Shown here piece after piece: positions 1 to 11,908 of a stretch of 64,000 nucleotides of DNA. Numbering within the stretch: the first letter of the stretch is position 1; the number at the start of each line of letters is the position of its first letter. A model generated the notes under the pieces. That model saw only the letters and a program-made list of their open reading frames with translations. It had not been told where the DNA came from and searched no databases. This DNA is from Diphasiastrum complanatum (Eukaryota > Streptophyta > Lycopodiopsida > Lycopodiales > Lycopodiaceae): assembly GCA_029204225.1 (NCBI GenBank), contig CM055111.1, positions 1,934,421 through 1,998,420 of the forward strand, written 5' to 3'. Position numbers and translations under genes: made by a program.

Positions 1-69
1 TAGACTATTAGGAACCTGTTTTAGCCAATACCATCAAGATCCAATACAAGGATTAATGCATCTGGCAGA

Positions 70-1055
70 TTGAGAGACTATGACTACATGTATTCACAGG
101 AAATGGACGCATCAAATGAACCAAGCGCAGGAGGGTCACAACCACCTAGCAACCAACGTGCAGTGGAACAACACAAGAAATTGGCAAGATTCATGCTAGA
201 AGAACGACAGCAGACAAACACAGAAAAACAGGAGCTGCAAGAAGAACTTAGAAGATAGAAACGCGCTACTATTCAAGCCACCAATGATTTCAATAGTGCC
301 CAGCGGGAACGAGATATATGGAAGCAGAAATACACCGAACTCAAGGACATGAGCGATCGAAGAAAAGTAACATATGACGAGGAGTTCAAGGGACAAGAAA
401 AGATCATTGCCAACTTAAAAATCGAATTGGCTGCTACGGAAACCACCACAACCATGATAGCCCGACAGTTGCATGAGTACCAATAGAAGGAAAAAGAGAA
501 AGGGAAATCTAACATCACCAGTTCAAGGAACACACTACCAGCCTACCCCATGCAGGGAAAGGAAATCCTCTCAGACGCCAAATTCTTTAAGAACTTTGAA
601 GCCTACATTTTATACTTGCTGCCAGTGGAATTTCCACTTCATGACCAACCCATTGAGCTGAGACCATCTACCAGCATCCATCTCTGGTTTAAGTGGCCAC
701 TCATCTCTGGCAGTTCGAGGATTACAATGATGCTTGTGAAAGCTTATGCAGATTTTCTATCATTGCCACACACCACAAAGATGAGCTTGTTCAGCTGGCT
801 GGTCATTATGCCCATTATCTACAAAAATGGCTGCTTCAACCTTGGGGCCCTAGGACTAAACCGACAAAGATCCACCTCACCAAATGGTGGTACAACCCGA
901 ATGAAGCGATGGAGCCAGGAGCCAATTTAGCCCTATATTTGCGGATACGTGATCGGACTGCCAAAGAACGCAAGACACTGAACAAGATGTTTTACTTTCA
1001 ATTCCTGGGAAGGCACTGTGAAAAAATAAATCGTTATTTTTACGCACTTTGCTAG
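70..1055 (+). pseudogene. Decayed coiled-coil ORF, unidentified
   Basis: A reading frame from 70 runs to about 930 with two in-frame TAG stops (256 and 484). A shifted frame (693-1055) then carries the more protein-like end, rich in Trp and charged residues. The first ~130 codons are Glu/Gln/Lys/Arg-rich with heptad-like spacing, consistent with a coiled coil. I do not recognise the family. Both stops could derive from CAG or TGG by C-to-T change, as in the neighbouring retroelements. It is probably an element-encoded protein (for example a divergent gag) or a dead gene fragment. No RT, protease or zinc knuckle is visible nearby. Confidence 0.35.
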
Positions 1056-4000
1056 GAACACCTCATTGACGGTGGTTACAAGAGTACATCTAGTCTTTGA
1101 TCTGTGCAACTTTTTTTAAGCGGCAACACACATACACACTGCACTCACGCAATATTAGACACAACACTAGTAACCTGCATCCATACTAAAGCACTCTGCA
1201 TTTGCATATCCCTCCATGCATGGGTCTGAGATGGGCATGCCTTGAATCTGATGGGTTGGGAGCATTTGCCGCATAGGTCACGGATGGGTTGATGCAGGTA
1301 TGAAGGTACCAAAATATTCAAAGATGTTGCAGTGAAAACCAACCAGTTGCAAATGGATCATAAAGGCTCAACTAGTGGCCTTTGGGAAGAGAACAATGCA
1401 AGACACCATCCTTGTGGTTAGCATCACCCAGCGAGGGTGCTGATCCCACTATAGTTGATTCACAACCTGGACATGCTGAGTTCGTTGGTGTGGGGACCAC
1501 ACTCCCCAGTGAAGTCGCCAATGTTAGTCGATATTTTTGCACAAAAAATCGGGCTATTTTTAGAGCAATTTCATAGTTTTTGTATAAAAACCGGCATGTA
1601 AAACCCGGCTATTAAAGGAAAAATCGGCACACATTTGCCCTTAGAAATGGGTCCTAGCCTGTCCAAAATGTGGCTAGAGCAAATTTTGGGGCCTTAGAAA
1701 TGGCCCATAGACTAGTTTACGGCCTTAGAATTGGCCCGATTATACTAGCCAACAAGACCGAGCATATTTTCAATGTACTCCGTTACTTTTATTAATGAAA
1801 AATTGCCTACTGTGTTTTTCAGGGAACCGGTTTCCTTGAAGGAAACCCCAAGTCATGAGTGCTCGCCAATAACAACACATGGGAAAAACCGGAAAAATCA
1901 ACTCACAACGAACGATCAGAAATTATGGGACAAGGTCAAGGAAACTGCAGAGAAAATATTGGCAAATTCTAGTGCAAGCCCGTAGCACCCTGACAGACAA
2001 ATCACCTCGATAGCTTAAGCCATGGGCCACAGACACGCAAATGGAAAATACAAGTGGAGGCCAAAAGTGCTTAACAAAAACCATCCTACCTAAAAGTGGT
2101 AGGGGCGGACCACAAGTAGCAAAGAGGACTACTCAATTAAGAAAGACAAGCAAGTGAAGTACTTGCCATTTACACCACCAACAAGTGCAAAAGAAGGAAG
2201 TGGCTCACACAAGTGGTACCCCAGTACCAAGTGGCCCAAACCATCTTTTCGAAAAGAGGAAGGGTACCACTTGTGGTCAAATCACAACTAAGAGCCATGT
2301 ACAAAGCTGGACAGTTTTCATGAAAGGCTTGAAGAGTGAAAACTTGACATTGTGAAGGGGAAGCTTGGAGGGATGCCTATAAAGAGGAGGAGCTCCCTTT
2401 GCGTTAAGAGAGAGAAATGTATGAATGTGAGAGAATGGGAGAGAATGATCAAATGTGGATGAATGATGAGTGAAGGGGTGAGAGTGAGAAGAAGGAGAGA
2501 ACTTTTGTGTTGTATGAGACCATTGTGAAGGGAGCAGCATTGCGGCCATTGTCGTGCTTGATAGGAGAATTTTAGTCCTCAATCGTCATCTATTATGAGG
2601 GCCCTCAAACCCAAGTGCTGTCTCCCTCTACCAGAACCCGTGCAGTTGAGAGTCGCTATAATGGATTGTCTGCATGATGCTTCAAATCATGCTAAACCAC
2701 TGATATGGTGGAAATGCTAGTTGTTGAAACTGTTTGCACCCACCAAATTCCGGGAGTCTATCGCACTGATGATCCATTCTGATCTGAGAGTAGACTTACC
2801 TTTTGGGATCAAATCGCTGACTGTGGTCTCCCACTCATTTTTTTTCAGTGTTAGAAATGACCGTGCTTGCTTTTAAGTTGTGAGAGTTGATCGCAGACCA
2901 TTCATCGTTGCAGCTGGATGATTTATTAAAAGTTACTTAAATCTTTTCCGGCTGCTCTTCATTGTTGAGCAGTGGATAATCATACTAAAAAGAGACTATG
3001 AAGACTATAGTTGTCTACCTGCTTGACGCCGTCTAGTTTTATTGAGAGATCGAAGGGTTCCTACCCACTATTGATCAATGCGCATCCATCTTAGGATGGT
3101 GGACTCTGACTCACCGCTGCTGGCCAAGGAGAATTTTTCTGTATGGGAAGTGGAAGTTCCAGCGCATGTTTGGAGGATTTGACCAATCTAGAGGAGTCGA
3201 CCAATTGCCTCTATTAGAGTTGTAGCTAGTATCACGAAGGACTGGTTGCTACCATTATCTATTTAGATGATGAACAAACCATTTGTGGACAGAGACCTTT
3301 CACAGTGTATCATCTGTATGCCTCCGTTTGGTTAGGGAACCTGCTGACGGGTGATCCTTATATCACTATTCCTTGGACAAACTGGTCATGAAAATAGATT
3401 GCTCACTCTGAGGATTGAAACGGGTGGCGGGTGACTGGATCCGCTGGTAAGAGTAAAAATTCATGGTCGGGAGCAATGCCTCATGACTTGGCGGCCCTCA
3501 AGAGGAACCCGGTTCCCCTCTCAAACACCTAAGGTATACTACTTATCTATTGAAGTGGTTTTCTTTTAAAAGCTATTGTCAAGGCACTTGCTAACTTTGA
3601 ATTTGTATGTTTCTACCTATGACCGTAGAATTACATGACGCATTTAGAATGATATCGGTATTGGCAAGCTAGCATACTCTCATTTAAACGCAAGTAAGTT
3701 ATGTGGTTGCCAAGTGAATAACATTACGATGTGTGAGGATGCTTGCATTTTCTAGCACGACATGTTTTCTTATCGGTTTTTTTAAACTAGGACCTCTTTG
3801 TACATCATACTTCATTTTCAAAAGTCATTATTATATCTTTGCAAATGGAATATTGAAGTCATAAGCCCGACCTCTTTGAAACACAAGAGCAGGTCATCAC
3901 CGTACATGGATGAAATACACCACCTCGGTTAGGGGTCTCCATAGTCACCTCCATTGTTGGAACTGCCTAGCAAAATACCTAGGCTTGACGCTTGGCAAAA

Positions 4001-4434
4001 TACCACTGCCTATCAAACAAGGCAGCGTGTATAATTGGCACCCTCACACTGCACGGAATTAATCATGATATATTTTAGCATAATCATGTGGTGACTGCTT
4101 GCTCACTTCACCCTGATCGATTGAACACTCTAGTGACGCATTCCAAGTAAATAACTGATGATGACTTCATTTCATTCAACTTGTGATTGCTAATTGAGTA
4201 CCCCTATGGAAATGTCTATAACATTGGTAGGTAGTTACACTCATACGACCTCTAGCCATGAAATCTCGACCGTCGTGAAGAACCACAGATACTAGCATGA
4301 ACAATACCACCCGAAATCATACTTTGAGTATAGATATGAGGTCATCTTGACAATAGTAGGGGCCTCTATAGATCTGGGATGGAGGATGTGCCAAACTACT
4401 CCCTCCCTCGTGGGGGGTTGGACCCTTGACCATA
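1056..4434. other. Long non-coding stretch, no gene recognised
   Basis: About 3.4 kb with only short random frames (the longest about 100 codons, without recognisable domains). I see no tRNA, rRNA, LTR pair or primer binding site. Its position between two weak element-like ORFs suggests the untranslated interior of an old retroelement, which is inference only. Confidence 0.3.
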
Positions 4435-4671
4435 ATGGATGAAAATCAGTTCCACCCTATACTAGGAGATGTCTGTCAATTAATCCGGGAAGAAGTCACG
4501 CACTATTATTTATATACCCCGGCACTCCACCCTCACTTACAAAAAGGAGATTCTATATTTAGAATACAACATTGTGGGGGCTATAGTTACGTTGAAACCT
4601 ACGAGTTCATTATTGATGGGTTCTGGCATCTGACGTATGCCGTTTCTATCAATTACACGAGACCCACCTAG
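4435..4671 (+). CDS. Short hypothetical ORF, probable element remnant
   Basis: An ATG at 4435 opens a ~78-codon frame ending at a TAG at 4669-4671. It continues after that stop as a Pro/Ser/Glu/Asp-rich stretch (to about 4820) ending in another TAG. The first part is aromatic-rich with no motif I recognise. The read-through composition suggests a longer ORF broken by TAG. It sits directly before the gypsy fragment, so it may be a piece of a retroelement ORF. Confidence 0.25.
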   Translation: MDENQFHPILGDVCQLIREEVTHYYLYTPALHPHLQKGDSIFRIQHCGGYSYVETYEFIIDGFWHLTYAVSINYTRPT

Positions 4672-5039
4672 CATTTCATACCATTTGGGTCACCAGTGCA
4701 GTCACTCGGACCAGCTGGCAGTACTAACAGACCCCCAGAATTAGATCCACCAGAAACAGAGAGAGATGAGACCAGTAGCGACGACCCCTCTACGAACTTC
4801 TACATCGAAGGGTGGACGATCTAGAGGACGAGAATCCTAGGTACTAAGACCGATAGAATCGAAATTGTAGCTATACCTCTCTGCAGCCGTGCCTCTGGGG
4901 GCCTGGAAAACCCTCATCGGCTGGGGAGCACGGGGTGATTGAGATGGCCCTCGGGATTGAAAGTAGCATCCCTCAATCACTCACATAAGGGCAATGTGGG
5001 CCCTTCCCCTGTAGGGCTTCCTGGCGAGACCAATCCCCC

Positions 5040-5960
5040 GTCGGGAATTTTTCCCCTATCAAGGATTATGCTAAGATAGCAGCACCGCTTAATAATCTGA
5101 CAAAAGGAATTGTTAATAAAAAGAAAAAGAGGAATCAACCTAGTCTGCTTGTTGTTTAAAACGAGGAATTGAATCAATGTTTTGAAAAACTTAAAACAAT
5201 GATTGTTTTAGCTCCCGTGTTACAAATTGCAAATCCAGATTTACCTTACATCATGAGAACAGATGCAAGTGATGTTGCAGTTGGAGTAGTTCTATTACAA
5301 ATGGATAGGCCACTAGCATTTGAAAGCAAAAAATTCACTAGTTCTCAGTTGTGTTATACTACACAGAAAAAGGAATTGTTTGTTGTAATACATGCACCTA
5401 AAACCTGGAGACACTACTTGTATGGTAGTAAGCTTGTAGTGTATATGGATCATCAACCTCTTAAGTATTTTTGTAATCAACATGATCTTCGGGGGAGAAA
5501 AGCTCGATGGGCTGAATTGATGCAAGAATTCGATCATGAAATCTGTTATATAAGAAGCAGCTCTAATCAAGTTGCAGATGCTCTTGGTCGGATCGATCTG
5601 AACGAGTTGTCATTCACCCAGATTTGTACGGATCTATATCTTTCGTTGAGAGGAAAATATGAATCAGATTCCCATTTTGGTCACATTTGGAACATTGTTT
5701 AGACTGGAAGAAATGTGGAAAGTGTTGAGTCAAAAACACATGAGACTCAACTAACTAAGATAGATAAGAAAATGTGGAACAGTTCACCATTCGAGATGGA
5801 TTACTATTTTTTAATGGAAAAGTTTGCGTACCTAGTGATGATGAGCTCAAATGGAAGATTTTGTTTGAATGTCATGACATACCCTATGCAAGATTTTGTT
5901 TGGCTAAGAGAGAATATTTTTGGCCAAAGGAATTCCGCACCTTGGTTGAAATGAAGTCGA
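5040..5960 (+). pseudogene. Ty3/gypsy pol fragment: RNase H and integrase N-terminus
   Basis: The fragment begins at the RT/RNase H connection (NFSPIKDYAKIAAPLNNLT, from about 5043) and has a stop just before 5169. It then has a long open stretch (5169-5702) with the gypsy RNase H signature: Asp in RTDAS, Glu in KKEL and Asp in YMDHQ, ending ...QVADALGRID. After a frameshift, 5774-5930 encodes the start of the integrase zinc-binding domain (DGLLFFNGKVCVPSDD ... KREYFWP), where it breaks off into LTR-like sequence of another element. RT palm, protease, gag and integrase core are missing. Inactive. Confidence 0.85.
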
Positions 5961-6158
5961 ATGCTATATTAATTTTATGAACGTAGATCAGTAGTACCTG
6001 ACTACCCACTAGAGGATTGTAGGAGTGTTTCAGCTGGCAATGCCCAGCGAACGCATCTGAACTCCATCCGAATCTCGAAAAAGAGTCGCGAATGTTTCGT
6101 GAATTTTTCTTCTCACGATTCTCATCATTCGTATCAGAGCACCGCTCGACTCCCAACA
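5934..6158 (+). repeat. Truncated LTR of the copia-2 family
   Basis: Starts with the GAATTCCGCACCTTGGTTGA stretch also present in the copia-2 LTRs (about 10600 and 22060). It follows them through GACTAC...GGAGTGNTTCAGCTGGCA and CATCTGAACTCCATCC, then ends ...CCCAACA. The 5' half of the LTR is gone: the fragment joins the gypsy integrase scrap directly. Its divergence from the two later LTRs suggests an older insertion. Confidence 0.7.
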
Positions 6159-6159
6159 A

Positions 6160-6181
6160 TGGTATCGTATCAGAGCCCTAA
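6160..6181 (+). promoter_or_regulatory. Primer binding site (initiator-tRNA-Met type), partly duplicated
   Basis: TGGTATCGTATCAGAGCCCT directly follows the LTR end ...CAACA. It contains TGGTATC plus a second GTATCAGAGCCC, so the usual TGGTATCAGAGCC plant copia PBS has an internal duplication. It marks the LTR piece at 5934-6158 as a 5' LTR. Confidence 0.65.
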
Positions 6182-6960
6182 CTTGACTCTCATCATTAAC
6201 AACATATGACTCGACATATATGCTAAGCTTAACACTTCTCTACTTTTTCAAGATTTCATTATGAGTGAGTATTATCAGTCACTTTATTTTAGATTGAATA
6301 TACCAAAAGTGTTGGAGATCATGTTGATATGAGTTGATCTCTCACATGTGAGGGTGCCATGTGATCATCCCTTGAACTACTCCTAAAATCTGCCCCTAAT
6401 TTAGAGGCATCCAATCAAATTGCACCTCTTCAAAGTTCAAAGATTCAAATGGCCTTATCTACTCATGAGATTTGGTACTAGACTACCTAGGCCTATTCTT
6501 AACATGTGGGAATAGGCTTCACACATGTAGAATCACTCTATGTACAATAGAATATAGTTTAGCTAGGCTACTATTTGCATACTTTTCACACACATAAGAG
6601 AGAAGGGTACTTGAAAAAGCATCGGAAAGGCCAGGACAGCATCAGACAGATTGAAAATCTATTGAGTGGAAAAAGTTTCACAATTTTTTTTTTTAATCTT
6701 TGTAAAAAGTGTCATTTGTCAAAGAGTTGTGCCAAGAAATCTCTCATTTGTTTGTTTGGGGTACTGCAAATCACACCAGACAGTGTCTAGTACTGCCATT
6801 TAGAGCTTTGAGGCTTCATAGCTTTCACATTATTGATATCTACCTGTTTGAACGATCACTCATTTTGAAATCTAAGCAAAGAGGAGGAGGCGTAGCCGCC
6901 GCGCCGAAGTAGGGAATTTGGAAGATTTCCTCTACAAGTTCTTATATCCTCTCATTTTTT
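6182..6960 (+). other. Retroelement leader remnant
   Basis: No coding domain. The segment near 6640-6690 (GCATCAGACAGATTGAAAAT then TTGAGTGG) recurs at about 39945-39990 in the leader of the copia at 38708-41390. This stretch is therefore leader of the same family as copia-1 that follows. The rest shows nothing recognisable. Confidence 0.5.
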
Positions 6961-7200
6961 TCAATACCAATATCATATCCAAGCGCGCTAGCTGAAGAGA
7001 AACCCGAGCAGTCATACATCTCATGTCCGATATCGCATGTTCGTACCGATATCGGATCCAAGCGCACAAGCTAAAGAGAATTCTGAGCAGTTGTACATCC
7101 GCGCTCCAATCTGATATCGCATGCTCCAATATTGGATCCACGCGCACAAGTTAAAGAGGATCCTGAGCAATCGAACTTCCACGCTCCATTCCGATATTAG
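6961..7200. repeat. Three tandem ~80-bp repeats
   Basis: Three degenerate units with AAGCGC or ACGCGC landmarks at 6981, 7060 and 7140 (spacing 79 and 80). Each unit has a GATATC/GGATCC-like palindromic block followed by (C/A)AAGCGCNC...AAGAGNNNNCTGAGCA. The array lies in the copia-1 leader just before the coding remnant. Confidence 0.7.
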
Positions 7201-7312
7201 GTGTATAACCAAAAAAAAAATATTATACAGTTCTGTGGCATGATAAAATTTGGAGACTAAGTTGTGTGCTTAGACTGAGCCATTTTTGTGATCCGGACTT
7301 GTCTATCCAGTA

Positions 7313-10126
7313 ATGGCAATTCTAAGCGAGAGTGTCTTGAAGATAAAGCGGATAAGCAATGTGCAATATGTACCTGGCTTAGCTAACAATCTACTATCTG
7401 TTGGGACGATGGCTGATCAACAACTCAAGGTTGAGTTTGATGGCGACAAATGTCTTGTCAAAGACATCAAGAATCACTACAAAGTGATTGCTACAGGAGC
7501 TAGAGTCAACGGGAATCGACTCTACAAATTGAATGTGAGATCTTTTGCTCAAGCTATGGTAAGCACAGTTGATAGTCGAAGTGATCTTTGGCACCAACGA
7601 TTTGGTCATATTAGTGCTCAAAGTTTATAGATTCTCAAAAGAGGTAATCTAGTTATAGGATTGCCTGATAGTTCTTTTGAAGGAAAAATTTGTGAAGGTT
7701 GAATTTTGGGAAAACAACATAGAGAGAGGTTTCCCAAAAGTGGAGCAAGGAGAGCCAGTGGCATCCTAGACCTTGTCCACAGTGATCTATGTGGACCTAT
7801 GCAGACTAGATCTCTTAGTGGCTACTATTATTTTATCACCTTCATTGATGATTATAGCATATGCATTTGGATTTATTTCATAAGCAAGAAATCAGATGCT
7901 TTTGCTAAGTTCAAGGAATTCAAGACATTAGTTGAAAAGCAAACAGGATGTTGCATCAAAATTTGAGATCTGATGGAGGTGGCGAGTATTTTTGACAGAA
8001 TTTATTGATTTCTGCAAAAATCAAGGGATCAAGAGGCAACACCTTATTCACCACAGCAAAATGGAGTTGTAGAACAAAAGAACAGATCTATTGTTGAGAT
8101 GGCTAGGGCGATGCTCAAAAGCAAGGGTCTGCCAAACACCTTTTGGGCAGAAGCTTGTAGCACAGCTACGCACATCCTGAATCGGTGTCCTACAAAATCC
8201 GTGGAAGGTAAGACACCTCATGAAGCTGTTATTGGAAAGAAACCTAATATTTCTCATTTGAGAGTATTTGGTTGTGATGCTTATGCTCATATTCCTAATG
8301 AGAAATGAAGGGAATTGGATGCAAAATCTATCAAGTGTATTTTCCTTGGATATGATGAGAAGGCCAAGGCATACAAGATGTATGACACAAATGCACAGAA
8401 GCTTGTAGTTTCTAGGGATGCCACGTTTGACGAGACGGGCCAAGGTGAACAGTCTGAAGTAATCACTGAACCTTTTGATGAGGGAGCGAAAGTACAAGTC
8501 AAGAAGGAAGTGGATTTTGATATAGAAAATCCTTTGGACAAAGGCAAGCCTAATGCTGAAATTCCCAAGAGAGTACCTAAATGGTACTTATCAGTCACAG
8601 ATGGTGCAAAGAAGGGAGATACTCCCGAATCTAGTGAGCATGGAGAGCTTAGAAGATCAAGTAGAAATCGAAAACCTCCTGCAAGATTAGAGATGAATTT
8701 AGCCCTAATGGGATCCATTTTAACGGCTCAAGAACCTAAAACTTTCAACGAAGAAAAGGAACACAAGGAGTGGCATGCAGCTATGGAAACAGAAATGGAG
8801 GCTATATTGAAGAACAAAACGTGGGACCTGGTTGAGCTACCTGATGGTAAGGCGCCTATCACATGTAAGTGGATCTACAAGACGAAGTATGGAGCAGATG
8901 GGCAACTCAACAAGTACAAGGCACGATTAGTTGCAAGAGGTTTTGAGCAGCAAGAAGGTATAGACTTTGAGGAGACCTTTGCACATGTAGCCAAAATGGC
9001 AACTGTTCATTCTATCATTGCAATTTCTGCTTTCTATGGTTGGAAAATCTAGCAAATGGACATCAAATCTGTTTTTCTTAATGGAGTATTGGATGAAGAG
9101 GTATATTTAGAGCAACCTCAAGGGTTTGTTGAGCCAGGAAGAGATCATTTGGTTTGTAAACTCAACAAATCCATATATGGATTGAAGCAAGCACCACGAG
9201 CATGGTACTCTTACATTGATGAGCACTTCAAGCGAAGGGGAATGGTAAAGAGTGATGTTGGTCCTAATTTTTACATTCTAAGGCAAGATTCAGATATAGT
9301 GTTCATTGTGTTATATGTGGATGATTTGATTATTATAGGAAGTACTGAGAGGTTAATTAATGAAATCAAATCAAATCTTTCCAATGCTTTTGACATGAGT
9401 GATCTAGGATTGATGCACTACTGTCTTGGCATTGAAGTATGGCAAAACAAAGACATGATCTTTCTTACACAAAGCAAATATGCACGAGATTTGCTTTATA
9501 AGTTCAATATGCAGGATTGTAAGCCCTTGAGTACACCTATGGATGTCAACATGAAGCTTATTGCATATGATGAATCTGAGAAAGTGGAGGCTTATTTGTA
9601 TAGACAACTGGTGGGTAGTTTGATTTATTTGACACATACACGACCTGATATTTCTTATGTTGTTGGTGTTGTTAATCAATTTATGCAAGATCCTAGTCAA
9701 GCACACTGGAAGTCTGCTAAACGTATTCTCAGATACATTCGAGGGACATTGAATTTTGGTTTGAAGTATGATCAGCCTGAAGCGCCAATGTTGGTAGGTT
9801 ATACAGATGCTGATTGGGCAAGTAATATTGATGACAGAAGATCTACCAGTGGTCATACATTTAGTTATGGTACAGCTGCAATTTCATGGAGCAGCAAAAA
9901 GCAACCTACAATAGCTTTATCATCAACGGAAGCTGAATATCGAGCACTCAGCAATGCTACACAAGAGCAGTATGGTTACGAAAATTTCTTGTGGATTTAG
10001 GTTAGCCACATGTGGATGTGACTACTATATCTTGCGACAATCAAAGCTGCATTCACCTTGCCAAAAATCCAGTTTTACATGCTCGAACCAAGCACATCGA
10101 AATACACTATCATTTTATTCGAGACA
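7313..10126 (+). pseudogene. copia-1 pol (integrase, RT, RNase H), gag and protease deleted
   Basis: ATG at 7313 starts with a gag-like N-terminus (LSESVL, as at 41085-41110). After about nine codons it jumps to the protease-integrase linker (NVQYVPGLANNLLSVG), so gag, zinc knuckle and the protease active site are deleted. Pre-integrase WHQRFGH and integrase core FITFIDDYS lie at 7600-7900, with a frameshifted middle. Integrase C-terminal HLRVFGCDAYAHIPNEK ends at 8308. RT runs from about 8750 (TWDLVELP, CKWIYKTKYG, KARLVARGF) with YVDD near 9313-9324. RNase H has YTDADW and SSTEAEY (9800-9940). Stops lie at 7628, about 7700, 8306 and 9051. The coding similarity ends at FIRDM, exactly where the copia-2 LTR begins. 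Non-functional. Confidence 0.92.
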
Positions 10127-10880
10127 TGATCTGATGGCATGATGTTAGCAGATACATTTTAGGTCATGGCTAATCTGACACTCTTGTATTTCCCTGATTA
10201 GTTGTAGATGCTTAGTCACTCTAATCTTAGATTTACATAGAGCGACTATACTTACTATATGATACTTGACATATAGATCAACAGAGTACACATATAGTGT
10301 AAGGTAGTAGTCTGATGCAAGTAGCAATCAAGACGAAATACAGAATACATGTCCGCCTACGTGCGAAGACAATTGTGTCTAGGATCTGTAGATCCAACTG
10401 TCCGCTAGTAAAGGAGACGATTGCTCGTGAGAGAACTGTATTTCTCCCATGCCAATGCACTGTGTGGATTTGCATGCAGTGCTTGAAGAAATCAGAGAAA
10501 GATCAATATAGATGATTTTCTTGTTGTGTCTGATCTCGAATGCAAATGCGTCTGCTATTTATTCGTGTGTCTAAGTTTTCTTGTTTATTTGAATTTCGCA
10601 CCTTGGTTGAAACTATGTTGAATGCTATATTAGTTTTATAAACATAGACTAGCAGTGCCTGACTACACTCTGGAGGACTGTAGGAGTGATTCAACTTGTA
10701 GTGTCCAACGATCGCATCTGAACTCCATCCAAGGGCAAGAGAGTCGTGGTTCCTTCACGAAAGCTTTGCGACTGCAATCATGATTCATATCACACTTTCT
10801 TTTAGTGGTATCAGAGCATATCACACTCTCTTTTTTCTTTCAGTGGTATCAGAGCATATCATATTTCACTTTCTCCAACA
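10127..10880 (+). repeat. copia-2 5' LTR
   Basis: Runs TGATCTGATGGCATGA ... CTTTCTCCAACA and is collinear with 21594-22351 throughout, including the GATACTTGACATATAGATCA and CTGTAGGAGTGATTCA blocks. About 754 bp. The left boundary is set where similarity between the copies begins (a TG). The right boundary is where a PBS-like TGGTATCATAGCC begins. Confidence 0.8.
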
Positions 10881-10900
10881 GTGGTATCATAGCCGATCAT
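10805..10900 (+). promoter_or_regulatory. Triplicated primer-binding-site-like motif
   Basis: AGTGGTATCAGAGCATATCA occurs at about 10806 and again near 10843. A third, diverged copy (AGTGGTATCATAGCC) lies at about 10880, right at the LTR edge. Only the third is in the canonical PBS position. The first two lie inside the LTR, and both recur in the 3' LTR (about 22275 and 22311). TGGTATCAGAGC is the usual initiator-tRNA-Met complement in plant copia elements. Confidence 0.7.
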
Positions 10901-10996
10901 CCTATCATATTCTAACATAGCCAAGAAGCTAGCAGATCCAGGAGGCCAAGCATTCAAACAAACAACCATCAACAAGGGAATAGACTCCAAGAAGCA

Positions 10997-11908
10997 ATGA
11001 CTTCAATCAACGGCATGCAGAGCAAGATCTGCACAATACTTGATTCTTCAGGATCTAACTTTCTAGTATAGAAAGTTAAGACATCACTCATACTCAAGCG
11101 CGAAGGACTATTCCCCTGGGTGGATGGCACGGAAGAAATGCCTACGACAACATGTAAGGAGCTATGCAAATGGAGGGAGAAAAATGACAAGACAGTAGCC
11201 TTGCTATCATCTTCCATCGAAGATAGTCTCACACTTGACCTGGCTACACTCTCCAAAGCTAAGGAGATGTGAGATGCATTACTCACCAGATTTCAGAAGA
11301 AATCAAGAAGTCAAATCATGATGTTGGAAGATCAACTGACGAATTTGTAGTGGAATGGAAAAGACCTCACTTCTTTCGTAAGAAAGATGAAGGATCTGTT
11401 TCTGTCACTACATAACTCTGGAGCAGAGAATGCTATGTTTGTTGAGGAGCAGTTCACGTACCTGTTGAGAGCCTTACCCAGATCATTCCAGACGACAACA
11501 ACCCTGCTCGCGAAAGATCCCACCATGAACCTCGAAAAGGCGATTGTCGACATTCGAGAGGAAGTTGAGGCCAGAGAACATCTTGATCACAAAGATGGTT
11601 CTGACTAGGCCCTCTACAGCAACAAAGAAAAATCCAAGAAGCAGTTTAAACCTAAGAGAGAGCCAAATCAGAGGCATGATCGTGACCAACAAGCAGAGGG
11701 GACCAGCAAGAGCAACTGGAAAAGCAAAGAGAGGTCGAAACAACAAAGTGCAGACAAGAAGACTTGTGTGAGATGTAGAAGAGATGGGCATATAGTAGAT
11801 ACATGCTGGCTCAATCCCAGGATTGAGTGTATCCATTGCCATAAGAAAGGTCACACAGCCATGGATTGCCACCAGAACCCGAGAAACAAATCAGCACAGA
11901 ACAGATAG
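10997..11908 (+). pseudogene. copia-2 gag
   Basis: ATG at 10997 opens MTSINGMQSKICTILDSSG..., followed by the copia gag helical domain (TRFQKKS, MMLEDQL, KMKDLFLSL, LLRALPRSF). Two zinc knuckles follow: CVRCRRDGHIVDTC and CIHCHKKGHTAMDC (11760-11870). In-frame stops (about 11069, 11268, 11348, 11605 and 11905) sit where family members have Trp or Gln (for example TGA before DALLTRF, TAG before WNGKDL). The frame is otherwise collinear. Role when active: virus-like particle shell and RNA binding. Now dead. Confidence 0.85.

Noticed and set aside
6961-7200. Possible CRISPR-like or regulatory array
   Set aside because: Units are contiguous degenerate tandem repeats without spacers, in a eukaryotic retroelement leader.
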